Below, piece after piece: positions 43,786 to 50,791 of a stretch of DNA of 50,791 bases. The translations under genes and the position numbers were made by a program. The notes beneath the pieces were generated by a model. It was not told the DNA's origin, did not search any database, and saw nothing but the letters and a program-made list of their open reading frames with translations. The DNA is from Bryobacterales bacterium (lineage in GTDB: Bacteria; Acidobacteriota; Terriglobia; Bryobacterales; UBA6623): positions 1 to 50,791 of the forward strand of contig JAJDTX010000196.1 in NCBI GenBank assembly GCA_022826925.1, written 5' to 3'. Every line of letters begins with the position of its first letter. The first letter of the stretch is position 1.

Positions 43786-45126
43786 CTAGTATGCCCAAGG
43801 CGCGTCGTCGGCCCTGCGAATCGTGGGGCGGAGCCGCCGCTTGTACGGGCGCTTGCGGGCCTCGTCTTCGTTCACGTCGATCCCAAGGCCGGGCTTGTCG
43901 TGGATGCTGATGTAGCCGTCGTCGAAAACCGGGCTTGCCGAGAAGACCGCCCGTATTCCGTCCCCCCAGCCCACCGCGAATTCTTGGATCCCAAAATTCG
44001 GCACCGAGTAGCTGACATGGCAGTGCGCCATGTGCGAGACCGGCGAGATATTTCCCGGCCCGTGAAACGCCGTCTCGATGCCGTAGGGCTCGCAGAGCGC
44101 GGCGACCTTGCGCAGCGTCGAGATCCCGCCGACATGGGCGATATCGTGGCGGGTGTAGTCGATCAGGTGGTCGGTGATCAGTTGCAGTCCCTCCCAGGCG
44201 CCCGTGTAGATCTCGCCCATGGCGAGTGGCGTGCTGCACTGCTGGCGGATGATGGCGTACGTGTCGAGGTGCTCGGGGCGCAGCACGTCCTCTAGATAGA
44301 ACAGGTCGTACTCCTCCAGGGACTTGGCGAGCCGAATCGCCTGGCTGGGCGTAACGCGCTCGTGGACGTCGTGCAACAGGCCGACTTGATCTCCGACGGT
44401 CTTCCGCAGATGGGCGAATAGCTTGGGTAGGATGCGGACGTACGGCTCGGGCTCCCAGAGCTGCGACGGTGGCACGCCGCGTTCGTACGCTCCCTGCGCT
44501 TCGGCTTGGACGCGCTCAGACGACGGCACGGCGTAGCCGGACTCCGCTCCGGGAGCGGCGACCTGTACCTTGACCACCTTGTAGCCCCGCTCCATCAGGG
44601 CCCGGGCGCCGTCCTCGACTTCCTCGATCGAAGCCCCGCCAGCGCTGCGATAGGTCAGCAGGCGCTCGCGCATCTTGCCGCCCAGCAACTCGTACACCGG
44701 CAGGCCGGCGACCTTGCCCTTGATGTCCCACAGCGCCATGTCGATGCCGCTCATGGCCGACATGTGGACCGAGCCGGACCGGTAGTACGGCAGGTGGTAC
44801 AGGGTCTGCCAGAGGTTGCCGATGCGCATCGGGTCGCGGCCGATCAGAGCTGGAGCGAGATGCTCCTCGAGCATCGTCGCCACGGCCATCTCGCTGCCCG
44901 AGCACGTGGCGTCCCCCCATCCGTACAACCCCGGTTCGCTGGTCGTGATCTTGACGAGCACGTAGTTGCCGAGGGGCCGCACGTCAGGGTTGGTGACCAC
45001 GACGTCGACGGCGTCGATCCGGAGATTCTTTGGCGTCCGATTGGCGTCAAACTGTGCCGCCAAGGGGGTCGCCGCGAGAGCGGGCAACGCCAAGAAGCTG
45101 CGGCGGTCGAGAGCGGATACTGACAT
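43786..45126 (-). CDS. Tat-exported mannonate/gluconate dehydratase-like protein (ManD family)
   Basis: A 446-residue enolase-superfamily enzyme with a Tat signal (DRRSFLALPALAATPLAAQ, Arg8-Arg9). It follows the ManD/RspA layout: GIDMALWDIKGKVAGLPVYE, KVQVAAPGAESGYAV with the family Tyr, Asp and His in LLHDVHER, Glu in LEDVLRPE, Glu in MGEIYTG, and the TAFHGPGNISPVSHMAH patch with the second His. ManD enzymes dehydrate D-mannonate or D-gluconate, with Mg2+. As with the neighbour at 41356, the Tat signal implies the reaction would happen in the periplasm. It is convergent with the epimerase-like gene 51 bases away. Confidence 0.87.
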   Translation of the reverse strand: MSVSALDRRSFLALPALAATPLAAQFDANRTPKNLRIDAVDVVVTNPDVRPLGNYVLVKITTSEPGLYGWGDATCSGSEMAVATMLEEHLAPALIGRDPMRIGNLWQTLYHLPYYRSGSVHMSAMSGIDMALWDIKGKVAGLPVYELLGGKMRERLLTYRSAGGASIEEVEDGARALMERGYKVVKVQVAAPGAESGYAVPSSERVQAEAQGAYERGVPPSQLWEPEPYVRILPKLFAHLRKTVGDQVGLLHDVHERVTPSQAIRLAKSLEEYDLFYLEDVLRPEHLDTYAIIRQQCSTPLAMGEIYTGAWEGLQLITDHLIDYTRHDIAHVGGISTLRKVAALCEPYGIETAFHGPGNISPVSHMAHCHVSYSVPNFGIQEFAVGWGDGIRAVFSASPVFDDGYISIHDKPGLGIDVNEDEARKRPYKRRLRPTIRRADDAPWAY

Positions 45127-45256
45127 GCGGGGCCTCGCCGCCTCATGCTATCGCAGGATGGCGCCTCCCAAGCGATCCAAGTCGACTCGAGGAGGCCTCT
45201 TTGTAACCAAGCCGCGGCGCCGGGCATTGGTAAAATCGGTGCGAGCATCCGAGCCG

Positions 45257-45991
45257 ATGACGCGCGGTGAACTGCCATCCGGCCCGAGGACGCTGGCCAT
45301 TGACATCGGCGGCTCGGGCCTCAAGATGATGGTTCTCGGCCCGGACGGGGTGCCGCTCAACGAGCGGCTCCGCGAGCCCACCCCCAGCCTGCCCACGCCG
45401 GGCGAGATCATGCCCATATTGGAGCGCATGGTCGCGGCCCAACCCCCGTTCGACCGAGTGGCGGCCGGTTTCCCCGGTGTTGTCTCGAACGGCGTCACCA
45501 TGACCGCCGTCAACCTGCACGACGACTGGATCGGCTATGACTTTGCCGCCGCGTTGGAGCGAATGACCGGCACTCCGACTCGCGTCGCAAATGACGCGGA
45601 TGTGCAGGGCCTAGCAGTGATCGACGGGGTCGGCGTCGAGTTGGTGCTAACGCTAGGCACGGGCCTAGGGTCGGGGCTGTACGTGGACTGCACGCTCGTG
45701 CCCAATCTCGAGATCGCGCATCACGTGTACCGCAAGGGAAAGACGTACGAGGATGTGCTCGGCAATGCTGCGTTCGAACAGCTGGGACGCGAGAAATGGA
45801 CTCGTCACTTGGAGCGCGCCGTGCGACAGCTCGAGGCGACGTTCAGCTACAGGCGTCTGTTCCTCGGCGGCGGCAACTCGCGCAGGGCGGAGCGGGCCGA
45901 CCTGCCGGGCAACGTGTGCATTGTGTCCAATCGGGCGGGTTTGCTCGGCTGCATTCACCTCTGGGATTCCGGTGCCAAGGTGTGCCCGTGA
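45257..45991 (+). CDS. ROK family kinase, polyphosphate glucokinase-like
   Basis: A 244-residue ROK-family sugar kinase. The phosphate-binding loop is LAIDIGGSGLKMM, the sugar/catalytic segment VANDADVQGLAV contains the base Asp, and LVLTLGTGLGSGLY follows. The short length and the FEQLGREKWTRHL segment resemble polyphosphate-dependent glucokinases (PPGK), which phosphorylate glucose with polyphosphate or ATP in the cytoplasm. The donor cannot be decided from sequence alone. The start is ATG 45257; upstream frames lack similarity. Its 3' end overlaps the convergent apbE gene by 37 bases. Confidence 0.75.
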   Translation: MTRGELPSGPRTLAIDIGGSGLKMMVLGPDGVPLNERLREPTPSLPTPGEIMPILERMVAAQPPFDRVAAGFPGVVSNGVTMTAVNLHDDWIGYDFAAALERMTGTPTRVANDADVQGLAVIDGVGVELVLTLGTGLGSGLYVDCTLVPNLEIAHHVYRKGKTYEDVLGNAAFEQLGREKWTRHLERAVRQLEATFSYRRLFLGGGNSRRAERADLPGNVCIVSNRAGLLGCIHLWDSGAKVCP

Positions 45992-46992
45992 GGCAGGCGC
46001 CCGGCCAGCGGGACTTCAGTGGCCCAATAGGCCCGCGCATCCGGGTAGCGAGACAGCAGGGCATCCGAACGCTCGCGGCCTAGCACCAGCAGGGCGGTGG
46101 CGAGGCCGTCCGCTTTCAGCCCGCTTGCAGCCACCACGCTGACGGCAGTTGACACATCTGCGCAGCTGGAGCCGCCTCGGGCGACGACGTGGGAACACAT
46201 CTGATCGTCCAGCAGGAAATAGCGCTCCCGACTGCCGGACGTTGACACCGCCTGATGCCGTAGCAGGAGTCGGATCTCAGCGTCGCCGCGGTCTCCGATC
46301 TGGTCGATTGCAACGCTCCAGCCCGGCTTGCCCGGCGGCGGCGCCCCCACTGCGATATCACCGCCCACCGAGACCAGCGCTTGGAAGATGCCACCCGATC
46401 GTAGAGTCTCGAGGATTTCGTCTGCCACGAAGCCCTTGGCGATGCCGCCCAGGTCGATCTGCAGGCCGCGCCGCCGAAAAAACACCGTCCGCGACTCGGG
46501 ATCCAGTTCGACATGCCGCCATCCTGTCAGTTTCCACACGGCTTCTAGGGCTGACGGCTCGGACAAGGTTTCCCCCCAGCCTCCGGCGCGCACTAGCCTT
46601 GTCACGCGCCCCAGGGTTGGATCGAAGGCGCCGTCGGATTGCCGCGCCAATTCGATGGCGTGTCCGAGCACGCGCGCGAAGTCTGCGGAGACCGGAGTAG
46701 GTGACTGCCAGGCCTTGCGCTCGACCTGGCGCAATTCCGAATCATCCCGATAGCTGGACAGCTTTCTCTCTAGGTCTCGCACGCGGTCGAAAGCTGCTCG
46801 AAACGCCCGCGCCGGGTTGATTCCCGCCGGCACGTATGCCGCGATTCGGACCACCACGCCCATGTGAGGCTCCTCCGCCACCAGCCGCAGCGGTTCGGCG
46901 CTCCCGCCCGGGGCGCATGTCAGCAGCGCGATCGCGATGCCCAGCGGGAGGCGCCGGCTACTTGGCGCCCGTGGCGGAGTTCCAGTAGGCAT
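45955..46992 (-). CDS. apbE: FAD:protein FMN transferase (ApbE)
   Basis: ApbE attaches FMN from FAD to a Thr or Ser of periplasmic target proteins. The 345-residue product has an N-terminal signal (LPLGIAIALLTCAPGGSA; the Cys does not fit a strict lipobox), and family motifs SDGAFDPTLG, IDLGGIAKGFVADEI, LVSVGGDI, STSGSRERYF and KADGLATALLVLG with the Mg2+-binding Asp and Thr. No flavinylation target such as an FMN-binding domain protein is visible nearby; the oxidoreductase genes in this block are candidates only by location. Its start overlaps the 3' end of the heme/SUMF1 gene by 35 bases, so it is probably in the same operon. Confidence 0.9.
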   Translation of the reverse strand: MPTGTPPRAPSSRRLPLGIAIALLTCAPGGSAEPLRLVAEEPHMGVVVRIAAYVPAGINPARAFRAAFDRVRDLERKLSSYRDDSELRQVERKAWQSPTPVSADFARVLGHAIELARQSDGAFDPTLGRVTRLVRAGGWGETLSEPSALEAVWKLTGWRHVELDPESRTVFFRRRGLQIDLGGIAKGFVADEILETLRSGGIFQALVSVGGDIAVGAPPPGKPGWSVAIDQIGDRGDAEIRLLLRHQAVSTSGSRERYFLLDDQMCSHVVARGGSSCADVSTAVSVVAASGLKADGLATALLVLGRERSDALLSRYPDARAYWATEVPLAGRLPHGHTLAPESQR

Positions 46993-48307
46993 GCATCATC
47001 TCGGCGGTCGGCACCTGCCTGGGGCGGACTAGGCGAAACCCCAGCCACTGGGCATCGGTGTGGTACCAGATGCTCTTCGGCAGTTGCGGGTCCTGCATCT
47101 TCCAGTCTTCGGACGAAGCCCTGCGCGCGCCGCAGCGTAGTGCCGGAGCGTCGTCCATCCACGATCCGCCGCGGACGACCCGGGGGTATAGGCGCTGCGC
47201 CTGTGCCCACGGGTTATCGAGCGGCTGCGCGCCCGCGGCGTAGGCCGGCTCGTAGCGATCGAGCGTCCACTCCCAGACGTTTCCGTGCATGTCGTGCAAG
47301 CCCCATGCGTTGGGCGCCTTGGTGCCGATCGGGCGGTACTGCGCGTCGGTGTTGTCCCAATACCAGCCGTGCTCGTCGAGCCCGTCCGCGTCGTTTCCAA
47401 AGGAGTACGCCGTGGCGCTGCCGGCCCGGCAAGCGTATTCCCATTCCGCCTCCGTCGGCAAGCGGTAGAAGCGACCGGTCTTGGCGCTGAGCCACTGGGC
47501 ATACTTGCTGGCTGCGTGCTGGGTCATGCTGATCGCCGGATAGCCGGTGATCCCCATGCCGAAGCTCATCTCGACATAAGGTGGCGTCGGGCTCGACACG
47601 GCTGCCGCGACCCTGTCCGGATCGACCCGGGCATCGGCTTCGCGCAACATGAAGCGCCGGAAGGCGTCCCAGCTCACCTCGTGGGCTGCCATCCAGAAAC
47701 CGTCGATCGCGACCCGCACCTGGGGGCCCTCGTCGTCACCGCGGCCAGCCTCGTCCGGCGCCGTTCCGAGCACGAACTCGCCGGCCGGGATGGGCATCAT
47801 TTCGAGGGCCGCATCGGAGCCAGGAACAGCTTCGCGGTAGGGTTCGAAGCTCTCGTCCGGCTCGCTTCTCGCGCGGGCTGCGATCAGCGCGTGGATGCTC
47901 CGCGCCAAAGCCATCTCAGCGTCATCGGCGGGCGCAGGGGACTTGTTGGCCGCGACCTTCACGGGAACGGTCCACGCCGCGCCTTCGGCGATCCACGAGC
48001 GCACCGCCGCCAGATCCGCGGCTGACACTCGCGGTCCGGTGGGAGGCATCGTTCCAGCGGCGTCTGCCGGAAGCATCATGCGAGTCAGCAGCGGGCTCCG
48101 GTCAGGCGCGCCGGCCACGATGGACGGCCCGCTTTCGCCGCCTCGGAGGGCGTCTTGGAGCGATTCTAGGCTCAAGCCTCCCAGCTTGTTCGACTCTTGG
48201 TGGCAGCTCAGGCACTTGGCGCGAAGCAGCGGGCGGACCTCGCCGTCGAAGTCCGCGGCCGCAAGCGCAGTCGCGGCAGCTAGCAAAGACAGGAGCAGCT
48301 TGCGCAC
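46958..48307 (-). CDS. Heme c / formylglycine-generating-like (SUMF1) fusion protein
   Basis: A 449-residue exported protein starting at GTG 48307. A signal peptide is followed by a planctomycete-type cytochrome domain with CLSCH at 32-36, and a SUMF1/FGE-sulfatase domain from about 165 to 440. FGE landmarks are seen, including MPIPAGEFVLGTAPDEAG, FYRLPTEAEWEYACRAG, NVWEWTLDRYEP and VVRGGSWMDDAPALRCGARR, ending in GFRLVRP. The catalytic Cys pair of genuine FGEs, expected just after RGGSW, is missing, so it should not generate formylglycine. The start lies two bases after the stop of the Gfo/Idh/MocA gene, so they are one operon. Role unknown. Confidence 0.8.
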   Translation of the reverse strand: MRKLLLSLLAAATALAAADFDGEVRPLLRAKCLSCHQESNKLGGLSLESLQDALRGGESGPSIVAGAPDRSPLLTRMMLPADAAGTMPPTGPRVSAADLAAVRSWIAEGAAWTVPVKVAANKSPAPADDAEMALARSIHALIAARARSEPDESFEPYREAVPGSDAALEMMPIPAGEFVLGTAPDEAGRGDDEGPQVRVAIDGFWMAAHEVSWDAFRRFMLREADARVDPDRVAAAVSSPTPPYVEMSFGMGITGYPAISMTQHAASKYAQWLSAKTGRFYRLPTEAEWEYACRAGSATAYSFGNDADGLDEHGWYWDNTDAQYRPIGTKAPNAWGLHDMHGNVWEWTLDRYEPAYAAGAQPLDNPWAQAQRLYPRVVRGGSWMDDAPALRCGARRASSEDWKMQDPQLPKSIWYHTDAQWLGFRLVRPRQVPTAEMMHAYWNSATGAK

Positions 48308-48309
48308 GA

Positions 48310-49605
48310 TCAGACGAACTTCGTCACCCCTGGGCGTGCCAGCGGAGGCACGTCCAGCGCCATGTCCCACTGCAGGTTCTCGGGGAATCGCCTCTCTTGG
48401 GACTCCATGCCCTGTTCCCATGTAAGTTCTTGGCCGGTGTAGGCCGCCGTGCGGCCGAGGATGGCCAATTGCGTGCTGGTGGCCATGCGCACGCCATCGT
48501 TTATCGGCTCGCCGCGCCGGATGGCGCGGAACAGCACGTCGTGCTCCTCTTGGTACATGTTGCGCTGCTGGCCGCGAAACACCCACGGATTCTCGCCCTC
48601 GATGCGGGGCATCAGGCCGCGCCCGATCGTCAGCCGGCCCTTGGTTCCGAGGATGTAGTCGGCGTTCTCGCGGTGGCAGCCGGTGATCTGGCGGCAACCC
48701 ATAAAGGCGCGCACGCCGTTGGGGTACAGGTAGTTGATTTCGAAGTGGTCGAAGATGTTCCCGTCGTGCGCGGGGATCTGCCGGCCGCCGACCGCCACGC
48801 AGCTCTCGGGCGGCTCGTCGCCGAAGGCCCAGGCGATCTTGTCAACGCTGTGGACGGCCTGCTCGACCAGGCCATCGCCGCATAGCCAGACGAAGTTGTA
48901 CCAGTTTCGAATCTGCCACTCGACATCGCTCATGCCTAGCGGCCGCTCGTAGGCCGGAGGCATGGGCTTGACAGGGTTGGTGTAGTAGGTCGCATAGTAG
49001 GCCAAGATATCGCCGATCTCGCCCGAACGCACCCTGTCCATGGCCTCGACGATCATGTTGTTGTAGCGCCAGCAGAACCCGGCTACCAGTGACAGGCGCT
49101 TGCTGCTGGCCTGCTTGGCGGTTTCCAGCACCGAGCGCACCCCGGGCACGTCAACCGCCATGGGTTTCTCGCAGAACACGTGCTTGCCCGCCTCGATGCA
49201 GGCCTTGAGATGCTGCGGGCGAAATCCCGGCGGCGTGGCCAGCAACACCACGTCAACATCGCTGTCGATCACCTCTTGAAACGCGTCGAGCCCCAAGAAT
49301 TGCTGGCGTTTTCCCACGCGCACCTTGCCCTTGCCCTCGTGGCGGCCCTCGACCTGCTCCAGGCAGCGATCGATCCGCTCCTGCTCGACATCCGCCACTG
49401 CTGTCAGCACGGCGAAGTCATCGGCTTGCAGGGCTTGGGCAGCCGCTCCGGTGCCGCGTCCGCCACAGCCCACCAAGCCGACCTTGATCTCTTGGCCGCC
49501 CTCGGCCCCGGCTAGTAGCGACGCCGTGCCGGCGGCCGCGGCGGCATCTCTCATGAATCTGCGTCGTGATCGAGCCGGACGCTGTGCGGCAGGGGAATCT
49601 GGCAT
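48310..49605 (-). CDS. Tat-exported Gfo/Idh/MocA family oxidoreductase
   Basis: A 431-residue protein with a Tat signal (RSRRRFMRDAAAAAGTASLL) followed by an NAD(P)-binding Rossmann domain (VGLVGCGGRGTGAAAQAL) and the family motif HVFCEKPMA with the catalytic-type Lys. The remaining C-terminal domain has EQAVHSVDKIAWAFGDEP and GRLTIGRGLMP. The family oxidises or reduces sugar derivatives with NAD(P). Tat export lets the bound cofactor be carried out with the folded protein, as in glucose-fructose oxidoreductase. I chose ATG 49605; the frame is open up to 50610 only as the shadow of the divergent gene. It heads an operon with the heme/SUMF1 and apbE genes. Confidence 0.87.
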   Translation of the reverse strand: MPDSPAAQRPARSRRRFMRDAAAAAGTASLLAGAEGGQEIKVGLVGCGGRGTGAAAQALQADDFAVLTAVADVEQERIDRCLEQVEGRHEGKGKVRVGKRQQFLGLDAFQEVIDSDVDVVLLATPPGFRPQHLKACIEAGKHVFCEKPMAVDVPGVRSVLETAKQASSKRLSLVAGFCWRYNNMIVEAMDRVRSGEIGDILAYYATYYTNPVKPMPPAYERPLGMSDVEWQIRNWYNFVWLCGDGLVEQAVHSVDKIAWAFGDEPPESCVAVGGRQIPAHDGNIFDHFEINYLYPNGVRAFMGCRQITGCHRENADYILGTKGRLTIGRGLMPRIEGENPWVFRGQQRNMYQEEHDVLFRAIRRGEPINDGVRMATSTQLAILGRTAAYTGQELTWEQGMESQERRFPENLQWDMALDVPPLARPGVTKFV

Positions 49606-49710
49606 GCTTCTCGCATTGTCGCCCACCGCTGGCCGAATTGCATGGGGCGGCACGGCTCGGATCCCACCCAGCGCCGTGGGGACGGCGGCCCGGACGTACC
49701 ATGAGAACAG

Positions 49711-50631
49711 GTGCGAGGGCTGATCGCGAGCATGGTCGCTGGCGCGGGCTTGGTCCGGCTCGGACGCACCCCTGTCTCGGTGCTCGCAGCGCTCGCACTG
49801 ACCCTGGCCCAGACGGTGCCTTCGGCGGCGCAACCTTCCGACCTTGGCGCCGAAGCTGAACAGGGCTTGGCGCTGGTCAATTTGGACCTGCTGGACAGGC
49901 AAGACGGCTACGCCATCCCTGCCGACAGCCGATTCCTCCCGGGAGAGACGATCCATGTCTATTTCCAGATTGCCGGCTATCAGGTTGGCCGGGAATTCCG
50001 CATCTCGCTCAGCTACGAGATGCGAGCCTTGGACCCCGAGGGACGGTCGTTCTTCGCTGCCGAGGGAGGCGAGATCGACGTCGAACTCGCCCCGCAGGAC
50101 GAGAATTGGATGCCGGTCGTGCGGTATTCCCCCCGCATCCCCGATCACGCCGGCGGCGGCACGTATTCGATCCAGATCACCGTGCGCGACGAACTGGCCG
50201 AGACCAGCGTTTCCGTGAGACTTCCGATAGCCGTCGACGGCAGCCGCGTGCAGAACGCGGATCAGTTGCTGGTCCGGAACTTCGGCTTCTCCCGCGCCGA
50301 CGGCGGCGACCGGTTGGAGGATCCTGTCTTCGACGCGGGAGAGGAGATTTGGGCCGAGTTCTTCATCACCGGCTACAAGACCAGGGACGACAACACCTAC
50401 CAAGTCGAATCCGATGCCTGGGTGCAGGATGCCGAGGGAGAAAAGTTGTTCGACTTCAAGCCCGCTGGCGAGGCGGGCAGGCCGTTCTACCCGAGGTTGT
50501 GGCTCCCCGCCAAGCTTCGGCTGCAGCTCGACGAGTCGATTCCGCCCGGCCGCTATGCGGTGGTGCTGCGCCTGCGCGACATGGTCGGCGGAGTCGATGC
50601 CGTCGAGCACTACGACTTCAGGATTCGCTGA
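49711..50631 (+). CDS. Exported protein with two tandem beta-sandwich domains, unknown function
   Basis: A 306-residue protein starting at GTG 49711 or ATG 49732, with signal segment (VLAALALTLAQTVPSAAQ). The mature part appears to be an internal duplication: FLPGETIHVYFQIAGYQVGR in the first domain resembles FDAGEEIWAEFFITGYKTRD in the second, and GGGTYSIQITVRDEL resembles PPGRYAVVLRLRDMV. The domains look Ig-like. I recognise no family. It is divergent from the Gfo/Idh/MocA gene with a 105-base gap. A ligand or surface-binding role is plausible but not shown. Confidence 0.55.
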   Translation: MRGLIASMVAGAGLVRLGRTPVSVLAALALTLAQTVPSAAQPSDLGAEAEQGLALVNLDLLDRQDGYAIPADSRFLPGETIHVYFQIAGYQVGREFRISLSYEMRALDPEGRSFFAAEGGEIDVELAPQDENWMPVVRYSPRIPDHAGGGTYSIQITVRDELAETSVSVRLPIAVDGSRVQNADQLLVRNFGFSRADGGDRLEDPVFDAGEEIWAEFFITGYKTRDDNTYQVESDAWVQDAEGEKLFDFKPAGEAGRPFYPRLWLPAKLRLQLDESIPPGRYAVVLRLRDMVGGVDAVEHYDFRIR

Positions 50632-50791
50632 CAGGTTTGGCGGCGGTATAACTCATCTTCGACAGTTTGATTTTCGTGTTTCGCTAAACCAAGCTATTAC
50701 TATGGCTTAGAGAAGGCAGAAATCGGGCGTGGCACTACAATGCCCGGATTCGGCTGCGATTCGATTGCGCAAAGAGTTTCAGGCTGCCTTG
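50632..50791. other. Right-edge stretch, nothing identified
   Basis: The last 160 bases have no open frame of note and no clear hairpin or promoter. A larger gene may begin beyond the window. Confidence 0.4.

Noticed and set aside
1..50791. CRISPR arrays, tRNA or rRNA genes, insertion sequences
   Set aside because: No regular repeat-spacer pattern, cloverleaf, rRNA sequence or transposase was recognised by eye.

Overview
The window is high-GC and Gram-negative. It encodes LpxA for lipid A, TonB-dependent receptors, several lipoproteins and Tat-exported enzymes. The Oar-like receptor, ASPIC/UnbV beta-propeller protein, DUF1501 plus DUF1549/DUF1553 pairs, PQQ propellers and N-terminal heme domains point most strongly to Acidobacteriota (Bryobacterales/Vicinamibacteria-like), with Planctomycetota or Verrucomicrobiota as alternatives. 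This assignment is inference from gene content; no rRNA or tRNA gene was found.

Layout. 1-1082: phage-like Dam methylase translationally coupled to a gene cut by the window edge. 1083-8480: CRTAC1-type propeller protein, divergent modABC molybdate importer, DUF3500 protein and an exported TPR protein. 8481-11426: accessory patch holding a VapB with truncated VapC, a HicB-type antitoxin with an extra N-terminal domain, an orphan VapB, an SMR drug pump and a frameshifted small gene. 11427-29622: exported redox and uptake block, with a heme-quinoprotein dehydrogenase, GH32-like lipoprotein, heme-PSD1 and DUF1501, Oar-like receptor, a second DUF1501 and heme-PSD1, a heme/HhH protein and two PQQ propellers. 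29628-31276: AAA/DUF4143 ATPase behind an AT-rich promoter. 31277-38350: minus-strand run of TonB receptor, unknown lipoprotein and two sulfatases. 38663-41218: two left-handed beta-helix proteins (one is LpxA) and a VOC protein. 41356-50631: sugar-acid block with two Tat-exported acid-sugar dehydratases, an exported aldose-epimerase-like lipoprotein, a ROK/polyphosphate-glucokinase-like kinase, ApbE, a heme/SUMF1-domain fusion, a Tat-exported Gfo/Idh/MocA oxidoreductase and a two-domain exported protein of unknown function.

How the genes may work together (inference). Much of the window looks like outer-membrane and periplasmic processing of sugars or sulfated glycans. Receptors import ligands; sulfatases, GH32-like and epimerase-like proteins trim them; exported dehydratases and oxidoreductases act on sugar acids; and quinoprotein and CXXCH heme proteins could carry electrons from periplasmic oxidation. 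The most unusual part is 15337-25998, where two heme-PSD1/DUF1501 pairs lie in mirrored order around one TonB receptor.
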